Shown: piece by piece, positions 31,593 to 39,203 of the stretch
How the letters are laid out: the number at the start of each line of letters is the position of its first letter
Position numbering within the stretch: the stretch's first letter is position 1
Origin: Candidatus Woesearchaeota archaeon
GTDB taxonomy: Archaea; Nanobdellota; Nanobdellia; Woesearchaeales; DSVV01
DNA: 47,221 nt
Reading direction: 5' to 3'
NCBI GenBank assembly: GCA_016214075.1
Contig: JACRPI010000019.1
Location: 1-47,221 of the forward strand
Made by a program: the position numbers and the translations under genes
The notes under the pieces: generated by a model
Databases searched by the model: none
What the model saw: the letters and a program-made list of their open reading frames with translations, nothing else
Told to the model about the DNA's origin: nothing

Positions 31593-32387
31593 ATGACTCT
31601 TGATGAACAAGTAATGGACTGGCTTATAAAATATGGGACACATATGCTTGTCGCCAATCGAAGCGATGGTGTCTCTGTGCTGGGATATAAAACACCAAAT
31701 AATTTGTCGTACAATGAAGAAGGTCATCCAAGAGGAGTCACGTTGCGTGTGGGGATACACATTCCTTTGCTTGGCAAAGAAAATCAGATTCTTGACCCGA
31801 TGCTCGACGCAGAGGCTATGCATGAACCCGCGTTTCTTTATGAAAATAATCATTTTAGCATGCTGTCTACTTCTGTTGGTAAACAGAAAAAAGGCGATGT
31901 CGCGTCTATTCGCGCTGGATTCGTGTATCTAAGAAAAGAGGAAGAAACAAATACACGCCCTGGCAGGAATTTATTTCAAAGACTTTTTGGCGTTCAAGAG
32001 AGCAAGGCGAAAGAACCTGAACAAAAATGGGTGCCCGCGTATATGGACGCTGATGGGAAAATAACTGACAATGGAACCAGTGAAGCGCTGGGCTTGGTGC
32101 TTGAGTTTCTTGATTCGCGGTATGGAAGCGCTCACGCGACAACACAGTATAGTGTTATCATGCCTTTATCTTTCTACGAAATTGTTCATGATGCGATTGA
32201 CAGCAGTTCAGCTGGCGGAAAAACAATACTTGACCTCTATGCGCGTGTATTTGAGCAACACGCCCGATTCGCGCCTGACCATGTTCCAGAAATACAGCGT
32301 GTTGTTTTTATGAAAACGAAAGAGGATATGCCGTATGTTTTACGCGCTCTTCGAACGTATGAAGAATATAAACCAAGATTACTATAA
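31593..32387 (+). CDS. Hypothetical protein
   Basis: A 264-residue soluble protein (MTLDEQVMDWLIKYGTHMLV) with no signal peptide or membrane segment. It has alternating beta/alpha character and a basic loop near residue 125 (RPGRNLFQRLFGVQESKAKE). I recognise no family. It sits between the two purine-salvage genes but has its own promoter, so a shared role is only possible. Confidence 0.65.
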   Translation: MTLDEQVMDWLIKYGTHMLVANRSDGVSVLGYKTPNNLSYNEEGHPRGVTLRVGIHIPLLGKENQILDPMLDAEAMHEPAFLYENNHFSMLSTSVGKQKKGDVASIRAGFVYLRKEEETNTRPGRNLFQRLFGVQESKAKEPEQKWVPAYMDADGKITDNGTSEALGLVLEFLDSRYGSAHATTQYSVIMPLSFYEIVHDAIDSSSAGGKTILDLYARVFEQHARFAPDHVPEIQRVVFMKTKEDMPYVLRALRTYEEYKPRLL

Positions 32388-32395
32388 TTTCGTAA

Positions 32396-32408
32396 ACCAT
32401 TTAAACCC
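32396..32408 (+). promoter_or_regulatory. TATA box for apt
   Basis: ACCATTTAAACCC is centred 25 bases before ATG 32427. Confidence 0.45.
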
Positions 32409-32426
32409 AACAAAACTTTTCTTTTT

Positions 32427-32945
32427 ATGGACATCAAATCAAAGATTCGAACAATACCCAACTTCCCCAAACAAGGAATCATGTTTCGCGACGTGACAAC
32501 ACTGCTCAAAGATCCAGCTGGATTTCGTTATGTTATTGATCATCTTGTGCAGCGCTACGCGAACAAAGGTATTGACAAAGTAGTGGGTATTGAAAGCAGG
32601 GGATTTATTATTGCCGGCGCGCTTGCGCATCAATTGAATGTTGGTTTTGTTCCTGTTAGAAAACCAAACAAACTTCCCGCTGAAAAAGATTCTATTGAAT
32701 ACGAATTGGAATATGGCAAAGACAAACTGGAGATTCACACAGACGCGATTAAACATGGCGACGTTATTCTTATTGTTGATGATTTAATCGCGACAGGCGG
32801 AACCGCTCGCGCGACAGTGGAACTTGTAGAAAAGCAAGGCGGGGCTGTTTTAGAATGCGCGTTTATTGTCGATCTTCCAGAACTTGGCGGCGCGAAGAAA
32901 GTGGGGAAGCCTTGTTATTCATTGGTCGCGTTTGACGGGCATTAA
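32427..32945 (+). CDS. apt: Adenine phosphoribosyltransferase
   Basis: A 172-residue type I phosphoribosyltransferase making AMP from adenine and PRPP. Motifs: RTIPNFPKQGIMFRDVTTLL at the N-terminus, VVGIESRGFIIAGALA, and the PRPP loop VILIVDDLIATGGTARAT; AELV-type and FIVDLPELGG segments follow. Length is the family norm. It consumes the adenine released by the MTA phosphorylase encoded upstream. Confidence 0.95.
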   Translation: MDIKSKIRTIPNFPKQGIMFRDVTTLLKDPAGFRYVIDHLVQRYANKGIDKVVGIESRGFIIAGALAHQLNVGFVPVRKPNKLPAEKDSIEYELEYGKDKLEIHTDAIKHGDVILIVDDLIATGGTARATVELVEKQGGAVLECAFIVDLPELGGAKKVGKPCYSLVAFDGH

Positions 32946-32978
32946 TAATCTGTTTTGAACGCCTCTTTTTTACTATAA

Positions 32979-32990
32979 AACATATAAACC
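32979..32990 (+). promoter_or_regulatory. TATA box for the J-domain protein
   Basis: AACATATAAACC is centred 27 bases before ATG 33011. Confidence 0.55.
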
Positions 32991-33010
32991 GGAAAGTACT
33001 TTCTTGAGAA

Positions 33011-33649
33011 ATGCAACAAGATTATTATGCTATTCTTGAAGTTCGCAAAAATTCCAGTCCAAAAGAAATCAAAAGAGCATATAGGCGTCTTGCTCGACAA
33101 TTTCATCCAGATCTTAATCATTCATCAGATAATAAAGCATTTCTTCAGATTTCAGAAGCATATGAAGTTTTAGGAGATCCTGAAAAAAGAAAATTGTATG
33201 ATACTCAGAGAAACGTGATGCAGGAAAATGTTTTTCCAACAACAACAGATTTATTAAACCCCCACGAAAAGATTTCACTTTCAGCAAGACGTTATAAATA
33301 CAAACTGGAAAGCATTGCGATCTTGCTTACTGGTTTTATTCCCGCAGTCGGTGTTGGTTATCACTATGGGTATAATCACGCGCCAATGAAAGGTCTGTTT
33401 ACGCATATCATGGAGCATGACTATAGAACAATGCCAAAATGGTTAGAACCCTGCGGTGATTCTGTACCATGCAGAGAAACATCGGGATTAGTGGGAATAG
33501 AAAGTAGTCTGGAACTTTTGCTTATCGGAAGCATTGTCTACTTCTGTGCAAGAAGTGCATTTGATTATGGAAAAAAACTGCATAAACAATATGCGACAAG
33601 AGATGCAGAGAATAAAGATTTACAAAATCGTGTCCATGAGCAAGATTAA
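33011..33649 (+). CDS. Membrane-anchored J-domain (DnaJ-like) protein
   Basis: A 212-residue protein. Residues 4-65 are a J-domain ([20 protein letters not shown], with HPD in [10 protein letters not shown] and [21 protein letters not shown]). It lacks the Gly/Phe, zinc-finger and C-terminal parts of DnaJ. Two hydrophobic segments follow, about residues 100-120 ([20 protein letters not shown]) and 162-182 ([17 protein letters not shown]), with a Cys-containing loop between them. J-domains stimulate Hsp70 ATPase; a membrane J-protein would bring DnaK to the inner membrane face. It lies at the start of the envelope gene cluster, so assistance with assembly there is a possible role. Confidence 0.85.
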   Translation: MQQDYYAILEVRKNSSPKEIKRAYRRLARQFHPDLNHSSDNKAFLQISEAYEVLGDPEKRKLYDTQRNVMQENVFPTTTDLLNPHEKISLSARRYKYKLESIAILLTGFIPAVGVGYHYGYNHAPMKGLFTHIMEHDYRTMPKWLEPCGDSVPCRETSGLVGIESSLELLLIGSIVYFCARSAFDYGKKLHKQYATRDAENKDLQNRVHEQD

Positions 33650-33730
33650 TATTTCTGTAGGTCGAATTGAGGAAGCGATTTTTTGACTCTTTTTCAGAAA
33701 TAATCATCAAGAATAAATAGGAGAGAGAAG

Positions 33731-33744
33731 AAACATATAAATGA
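33731..33744 (+). promoter_or_regulatory. TATA box for the anchored protein at 33767
   Basis: AAACATATAAATGA is centred 28 bases before ATG 33767. Confidence 0.55.
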
Positions 33745-33766
33745 TAGTCTCTTTCTTGGTTTTAAA

Positions 33767-34468
33767 ATGGGAAAATCAACCTTTGATCCTAATCTTGAAG
33801 GGCTAATAGAAGTAATGAAATTTATAGGTATGGGGACTATGCTCTCTGTGGGTTGTGGGATTCTATACTATAGTAATGTAATAGTACCAAGAAATTTCGA
33901 GCGCGAAAAGCAAGAAAAGCAAGAAGAACAAAGAGCATGTGCTGTAAAACAAGAAGCAGCATCTTTTACTGGTCGGTCAACAGCAGATTGTTCCCCACCG
34001 CTTCTTGAAATAACATATAAGAGATTTCTTCGCGCAGCATATTATAAAAAAAATGATTTAGTTCTTGATCAAGAACAGGCATGGCTTACAAGAGGGGATG
34101 AGATTGGGAAAAAGATAGATTCCAAAAAAAATTTCACACGGGAATTATGTGTTTATACTCGCCGTATAGTCTCTCAACAAACTTTTTTTATGTATGCACT
34201 AAAAGATATTTCTTTTTTAGAGAGATGTGAATTAGAGTATAAGGTGGAAGGAATCCACGCTGTAGCGGAAGCATCTGCTGTATTGGTTCGAGAAGCAAAA
34301 CACTGTGTTGCTCATGATCTTCCCACAATTGGAGATGACATTTGTTACAAAAGAGCAATGGATAATCTTGAGCAGTTTGTACGTCCTCTCGCAAAAAGAA
34401 CCGGATTTACGCCGCTTCTCTGGATGACTGAGTTGGATTTGGAGTATGCGAGCAGACCAGCAAAATAA
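33767..34468 (+). CDS. Single-pass membrane protein of unknown function
   Basis: A 233-residue protein with one N-terminal anchor (about residues 16-36, VMKFIGMGTMLSVGCGILYY) and a long helical domain containing several cysteines (RACAVKQ, TADCSPP, ELCVYTR, ERCELEY, KHCVAHD, DICYKRA). A charged stretch (FEREKQEKQEEQ) follows the anchor. I recognise no family. It shares the anchored-helical design of the proteins encoded around the PBP gene. Confidence 0.65.
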   Translation: MGKSTFDPNLEGLIEVMKFIGMGTMLSVGCGILYYSNVIVPRNFEREKQEKQEEQRACAVKQEAASFTGRSTADCSPPLLEITYKRFLRAAYYKKNDLVLDQEQAWLTRGDEIGKKIDSKKNFTRELCVYTRRIVSQQTFFMYALKDISFLERCELEYKVEGIHAVAEASAVLVREAKHCVAHDLPTIGDDICYKRAMDNLEQFVRPLAKRTGFTPLLWMTELDLEYASRPAK

Positions 34469-34524
34469 TATTATTTGTTTATTTTCTGATCTATTGACAA
34501 GGGATATATTGATATAATAAACCG

Positions 34525-35562
34525 CTATCTCGGAAAATATGAAAGATAGTCTTTCGTAAAAACAACTTCTTTCTCAACATTCACAAACTCGTTCTTCCCA
34601 ACTATAACTCTTCCTGGATGATATAGTTCTCTATGAGAAGCAGCGCAACCTACCTGAACTCCAACAGCACAATCTCTAATGACATTTCTCTCCACAATTC
34701 CTGTCCCTCCCCGGATGTTGATGCCAATGATATTCCCTTTTCCCATAATCCTGTTTCCCACAATTGAGAAATTGCCTTGATGGACTTCATGCGTATCAAC
34801 ACACGCAGCAGAATATCTATACCTCGCTGGCGCATCTGGATCAGGAAGTACACCGCACGCTTCAACAACATTGTTCATTAATGTGTAGGAAGTATAGTAG
34901 TCCTGCTTTTTGTCATTGCCTGAGGCTATCGCGTGTTTGCAGTGATAGAAAAATGATTGTGTGACACGAACATGGGCGCCGTTATTGACACAAATGCCAT
35001 AGCCCATGTTTTTTTGTGTCTTTAAATGAGCCAATGAAGTTTTGTTTCGCACATATGGAGATCGACAATCAATCATCGCTGATTCTGAAAATCGTGATTC
35101 TGTCACAATACCGATAGACTCGGCAAACTCCACTAATGCACGGGCAAAAGAACTTACATCACAGCGATACACAAAAACATGAGGAGACGAGCGAACAGCG
35201 ATCCCTGTTGCTTCAATAGCATACGGGTGGGGTCCTTCAAGAGAAAGATGCGCAACAACAACATTTGAACAGCCCCGCAATTGAAGTCCGTTTCCAGAAT
35301 AACGAATAATGGTTGGGTTGTCTTCATCAGCGCTTCCCTGGAAGACAACATCAGAAAGATTTTGAAGAACAATCGGATTTTCTAAAGAAATGCTGCCTGG
35401 TTCCAGATGAATTGTTTTCCCTCTGGAATTTGAAAGAATTTTTTCAAGGGATGGACGAGAGATTGGTAATAGTGCGTCAAGCGGCAGCGAGACGACCGGT
35501 CGTTTGTCAGAAAGAGGGACACGCGGCATATCCTTGTCAGGAAAAGGAACAGTTCTTCTCAT
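34525..35562 (-). CDS. Right-handed parallel beta-helix protein
   Basis: A 345-residue protein whose repeating pattern (NLSDVVFQGSADEDNPTIIR, CSNVVVAHLSLEG, SPHVFVYRCDVSSFARALVE, HVRVTQSFFYHCKHAIASGN, NIIGINIRGGTGIVERNVIR) is that of pectate-lyase/NosD-type beta-helices. Such folds bind or cleave polysaccharides or serve as adhesins. No signal peptide is seen (start MRRTVPFPDKDMPR), so it may be cytosolic or exported by another route. ATG 35562 fits a TATA box 28 bases upstream; ATG 35580 would be too close. It is transcribed away from the PBP operon, after the two anchored helical proteins. Confidence 0.75.
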   Translation of the reverse strand: MRRTVPFPDKDMPRVPLSDKRPVVSLPLDALLPISRPSLEKILSNSRGKTIHLEPGSISLENPIVLQNLSDVVFQGSADEDNPTIIRYSGNGLQLRGCSNVVVAHLSLEGPHPYAIEATGIAVRSSPHVFVYRCDVSSFARALVEFAESIGIVTESRFSESAMIDCRSPYVRNKTSLAHLKTQKNMGYGICVNNGAHVRVTQSFFYHCKHAIASGNDKKQDYYTSYTLMNNVVEACGVLPDPDAPARYRYSAACVDTHEVHQGNFSIVGNRIMGKGNIIGINIRGGTGIVERNVIRDCAVGVQVGCAASHRELYHPGRVIVGKNEFVNVEKEVVFTKDYLSYFPR

Positions 35563-35582
35563 AAAAAGGAAGAAACGCAAAT

Positions 35583-35598
35583 GATACTTTAAAGATTC
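35583..35598 (-). promoter_or_regulatory. TATA box for the beta-helix gene
   Basis: Reverse-strand GAATCTTTAAAGTATC is centred 28 bases before ATG 35562 and overlaps the end of the upstream gene. Confidence 0.5.
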
Positions 35599-36344
35599 TC
35601 TTCTAAAACCGCATTCTTCTCTTCTAACGGTTTACAGGTCACTTGAAACTCCGCATCAATCAATGTGTCTACAAGTTTTTGCACGACCATCACCTGATTG
35701 CGAGTTCCGACAGCGTCCTGTTTCAACGCGTACCAATATATTTCTTTTTTGAGAATTTCAACTTGAACATCCTCATCAAGCGTTTGAAAGAGACCATAGA
35801 CCGCGTTGATTTGTTCATACCCCTCCTGCTCAGGGGGAAGCGCGGCAAGAAGAGCGCGCATGTTATAATCCTTAGAAGAATATGTATGGATAGGATCTGA
35901 ATCACCATCTGAAGGACATATTCCTTGCGTGATTGTTTTGTAATCATGTATATTGTCACGATAATCCTGAAGTGTCCTATAAAAAAGAAGATTGATTTGC
36001 TCCGCGTTCATGTAATCAATAGCGATGTTTGCATAGGCAGGTGCAAGAACATCGATAGCGGTAGAATCAATATCATGAAATGCCCCATCTAATGTATTTT
36101 CAATATCACTGGGAACAACAGGCATGAAGCCAGTGTCGGAAACATACGTTGGTTCTGTGGTAACCCAATCTCCTGTATCCTCTGGAAGAGAGCTGAAAAT
36201 ATCAGGCAACGCCGCGGAAACTGCCGTTTCAAGTGTTGCGTGAAGTCGCTGCATTATGTTTTCAAGGTAATAAATTGTTATGTAAGAAGCCACAGCCCCC
36301 ACAAGTAGAGATGCGCTATTCTCAAGTATTTTTCTGATATTCAT
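35589..36344 (-). CDS. Anchored helical protein of the PBP cluster (252-residue type)
   Basis: About 251 residues. An N-terminal hydrophobic segment (ENSASLLVGAVASYITIYYL, residues 8-27) would anchor it, with the rest likely outside. It holds helical stretches such as LAALPPEQEGYEQINAVYGL and LDEDVQVEILKKEIYWYALK, plus two cysteines (GICPSD, VTCKPLE). I recognise no family. It begins eight bases after the stop of the upstream 140-residue gene, so both are in one operon divergent from the PBP gene. The LP..VQ/RR..VL-type helix pattern resembles that upstream protein. Confidence 0.65.
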   Translation of the reverse strand: MNIRKILENSASLLVGAVASYITIYYLENIMQRLHATLETAVSAALPDIFSSLPEDTGDWVTTEPTYVSDTGFMPVVPSDIENTLDGAFHDIDSTAIDVLAPAYANIAIDYMNAEQINLLFYRTLQDYRDNIHDYKTITQGICPSDGDSDPIHTYSSKDYNMRALLAALPPEQEGYEQINAVYGLFQTLDEDVQVEILKKEIYWYALKQDAVGTRNQVMVVQKLVDTLIDAEFQVTCKPLEEKNAVLEENL

Positions 36345-36351
36345 CACCTTT

Positions 36352-36774
36352 TTATTTGAATTCTCTTCTTTTTTCTCTTGTCATCTCTTTTTCAAAGCTC
36401 TTTGCCATAGCGTCAAGCGTCTCTAATTTTCCATCATAGGAAAGCGTGTTGAATCCTGCTGCTAGAACATCTTCTCTTCTTTCTTCGGGAAGTCCTCTGT
36501 ACATTTCTGTGAAAATCTCTCCCTGAACATCGGCAGGAAGACCAGCAATGTACAAAGAAAGATCAGACGTCTCCGGCATTATCTTTTGCTCTTGAACAGT
36601 TATTGTTTCCAGTCCAAATCCAGGGCAGAAATATTCCTGCCCGGCCTTCATATATTCATGCTTTGCGGTCTGATACGCGGCGGTTATCTTGTCGTCAAGA
36701 TTGTAGACCCCTCCAACATAGAGCAATCCTAGCGCCGCTGTTGTTCCGAGAGCAATTCTGGTTATAGTTCCCAT
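36352..36774 (-). CDS. Anchored helical protein, divergent neighbour of the PBP gene
   Basis: About 140 residues from ATG 36774 (MGTITRIALGTTAALGLLYVGG), where a membrane segment starts immediately and GGAGG lies 10 bases upstream. A longer reading from 36846 is possible but puts 24 polar residues before the anchor. The outer part has short helical repeats: LSLYIAGLPADVQGEIFTEM, YRGLPEERREDVLAAGFNTL and DGKLETLDAMAKSFEKEM. A similar pattern occurs in the 330-residue protein downstream of the PBP gene. Function unknown. Confidence 0.65.
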   Translation of the reverse strand: MGTITRIALGTTAALGLLYVGGVYNLDDKITAAYQTAKHEYMKAGQEYFCPGFGLETITVQEQKIMPETSDLSLYIAGLPADVQGEIFTEMYRGLPEERREDVLAAGFNTLSYDGKLETLDAMAKSFEKEMTREKRREFK

Positions 36775-36900
36775 CTCGTTTCTGCCTCCAATATTCTTTT
36801 GAGAAGAAAACAACGAGACATCGCCTTCTTTTTCAGCAAGCACCATTCCCGCTGTTTTCTGTTCTCATACACTATTCTTAGTAGTTGACCGTGCAGTATA

Positions 36901-36934
36901 AACTTATGTTGTAGTAGTCTAGACTACATAAGTT
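36901..36934. promoter_or_regulatory. Nested palindrome between divergent envelope operons
   Basis: AACTTATGT (36901-36909) pairs exactly with ACATAAGTT (36926-36934), enclosing GTAGTCTAGACTAC (36914-36927), itself a perfect 14-bp palindrome. The right arm overlaps a TATA-like TAAGTTAAAGAG (36929-36940) centred about 29 bases before the PBP ATG. A dimeric repressor bound here would block that promoter. The word TGTAGTAG at 36910-36917 recurs upstream of the TrmB-like gene at 46638 and 46701. Confidence 0.6.
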
Positions 36935-36962
36935 AAAGAGTGTCAGACGCTTTCTTTCTGTC

Positions 36963-39203
36963 ATGAACATCAAACAATCTGCCAGCACCGCTGGAAAAAA
37001 ATTGTACACAGGCGCGAAAAGAACTGCGATCGCCGCAACCGCCGCAACTGTTATTGGTCTTCCATTAGAGATTGAATTTGGCTGGATGGAGTATCTCGCA
37101 AGTCACAGCGCAATTGCTATTGCAAACACAACCGCGTATTTCTTTGGCGAGTCGCCAGAGCGACCAACGATCACTCCTTCAGAAATTGAAAAAAGGATTG
37201 ATGCTCGCTTTGATGGCATTAAAGAGAATAGGGATATTATTATCCATGCGGCTGACGGAACAATTATTGGGGAAGAGTATAATCTTACAAAAATTATTCT
37301 TGACGCGCCTTCTCATGTGAAATGGGCGTTTGTCGCGGCAGAAGACAGAAGGTTTTATGATCATTATGGATGGGATCCTGGTTCCACTGCAATTGCTGTT
37401 GCGCAGAATCTTATTGGGAAAATGAGAGGAACACCTGTCTCTAGAGGAGCAAGCACTATCACTATTCAAGTTGCAGATCGTGTTTATCCTAACCAGATAT
37501 ACGGTGGAAAAAATGAGATGGATTCTGGCGCTATCCCTGGCTTCATGAAAATTTCATGGAAAGCAGATGAATGGCTCTCTGCTGCTGTGCTCGAAGAATA
37601 CAAATCCAAGGATCAAATTTTAGTGGATTACATGAACCTAATGGATTTTGGTTATTCTGGACGAGAAGGCACTTCTATTAAAGGAATATATTCTGCTGCG
37701 AAATATTACTTTGGAAAAGAGCCAACAGAACTGGATTATCTTGAATCCGCTTTCCTTGCGGGTATTGTTCAAAATCCTCCTAGAGGTCAACAGGCATACA
37801 ATGCGTTTCTTAAAGGCGATACAGACGCTTCTTCTGTTCAGTGGGCAACTGATAGGACAGAATATGTTCTTAGTAAATTGTATGAACTGAATTTTGGCAG
37901 AGACGATGTTGTTATTCCTGATCGTGAATATACCAAAGCGCTAGAGCGATTAGCGCATCACGATTTTGATTTTAAGAGAAATGAGTCCAAGCGAATTGAT
38001 CCCACTGTTTTTGGATTTACAAGAGAAGTATTTACGCGCGCAGAAGGGTTCATGAGAGAAGCAACACCGCTTTTGCCACAAGACGCGACTGTTCATTTTT
38101 ATACGGGCATTGATCTCGCTGTCCAAACATACGCGCAGGAACAAATGGACAAACAATGCGCTGCCCTCAACAAGACACTTATCGGAAAGGATGGAAAAAC
38201 AAAAAAGGGGTATGAAAATAATCCTTTCAATGGCACAGCCGTTGTTTTAGACACAAAAACACACGATGTTCTCGCAATGATTGATGGGTGCACCACGTAT
38301 AAAAAAGACGCGAATGGAGATTCTCTTCTTGTTGATGGAAAACCAATTCCAGAACTCAATTGGATAAACCGCGCAACTGAAGTATTCTGGGATCCAGGTT
38401 CTTCCATAAAACCAATTTGGGATATGATCGCGTTTAAACATGGCATCAGCGCAACTGACTTTACTCTCAAGGATGAACAGAGAGTTTACATTGTTGATGG
38501 AAAAAGATATACTCCTGGAAACTTTGGAGGAAAACACAGCGGAGAAAAGCTTAATGTGACAGAAGCGACTGTTGACTCCGTGAACAGCTTCTTTATTGAG
38601 CTTGGGTTTCAATTATTCAACATGCTTGGCGAACGACAATTGGTCAAGGAATTTCAATCGTTTGGATATGATATCACAGATTACCAAATCTCTTATGGCA
38701 TTGGCGCGTTTCAGGCGTCCGCAACAGATATTGCGGGAAGTTATACTGTCCTTGAAACAAAAGGTGTCGCGACACATTACAAATATGGATTGAGCGATGA
38801 CATTAACACGCAGTATATCAAAAAAATAGGCATTGACTATACTGTTGACGGTCAAGATAAAACACTCTCTCTTGTTCCCAAAGGAATAGATGACGTTGTC
38901 ACTTCAAAGGATGTTGTTGATAAAACAGATACTATTCTTGATCAGGTTGTGGAACGGGGAACTGGTCAGCGAGCAAAAAGAGTTGACATTGATATTCATG
39001 GAAAAACAGGAACAGCGCATTCTAATGTTATCTTTGTTGGCTACGCTCCGCAAGATGATCTTCTTGCAGTTGTCATGTTTGGCTTGGAAAAACCAGGAAA
39101 AGAGTTGCCGCCAACATATCAAGGAGGAATACATGCGGCGCCCGTTGCTGCGAATATTTTAGAATATACAAAAAAAGAAAGAGGGGTTCAAAATGGGAAT
39201 TGA
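36963..39203 (+). CDS. Class A penicillin-binding protein (GT51 plus transpeptidase)
   Basis: A 746-residue bifunctional PBP. After an N-terminal hydrophobic stretch (about residues 20-60), the glycosyltransferase-51 domain shows motif 1 AAEDRRFYDHYGWD (catalytic Glu127), motif 2 RGASTITIQVADR (usual GGSTITQQ; the first Gln is Ile) and motif 3 KADEWLSAAVLEEYKSKDQI (Glu203), then MNLMDFGYSG and SAFLAGIVQNPP. The transpeptidase domain has all three active-site motifs: S480-S-I-K483 in DPGSSIKP, S539-V-N541, and K681-TGT in HGKTGTAHS. Such enzymes polymerise lipid II and cross-link murein in bacteria. It overlaps the next gene by 11 bases and leads a six-gene operon. In an archaeal context this is very unusual; codon usage matches its neighbours. 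Confidence 0.95.
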   Translation: MNIKQSASTAGKKLYTGAKRTAIAATAATVIGLPLEIEFGWMEYLASHSAIAIANTTAYFFGESPERPTITPSEIEKRIDARFDGIKENRDIIIHAADGTIIGEEYNLTKIILDAPSHVKWAFVAAEDRRFYDHYGWDPGSTAIAVAQNLIGKMRGTPVSRGASTITIQVADRVYPNQIYGGKNEMDSGAIPGFMKISWKADEWLSAAVLEEYKSKDQILVDYMNLMDFGYSGREGTSIKGIYSAAKYYFGKEPTELDYLESAFLAGIVQNPPRGQQAYNAFLKGDTDASSVQWATDRTEYVLSKLYELNFGRDDVVIPDREYTKALERLAHHDFDFKRNESKRIDPTVFGFTREVFTRAEGFMREATPLLPQDATVHFYTGIDLAVQTYAQEQMDKQCAALNKTLIGKDGKTKKGYENNPFNGTAVVLDTKTHDVLAMIDGCTTYKKDANGDSLLVDGKPIPELNWINRATEVFWDPGSSIKPIWDMIAFKHGISATDFTLKDEQRVYIVDGKRYTPGNFGGKHSGEKLNVTEATVDSVNSFFIELGFQLFNMLGERQLVKEFQSFGYDITDYQISYGIGAFQASATDIAGSYTVLETKGVATHYKYGLSDDINTQYIKKIGIDYTVDGQDKTLSLVPKGIDDVVTSKDVVDKTDTILDQVVERGTGQRAKRVDIDIHGKTGTAHSNVIFVGYAPQDDLLAVVMFGLEKPGKELPPTYQGGIHAAPVAANILEYTKKERGVQNGN

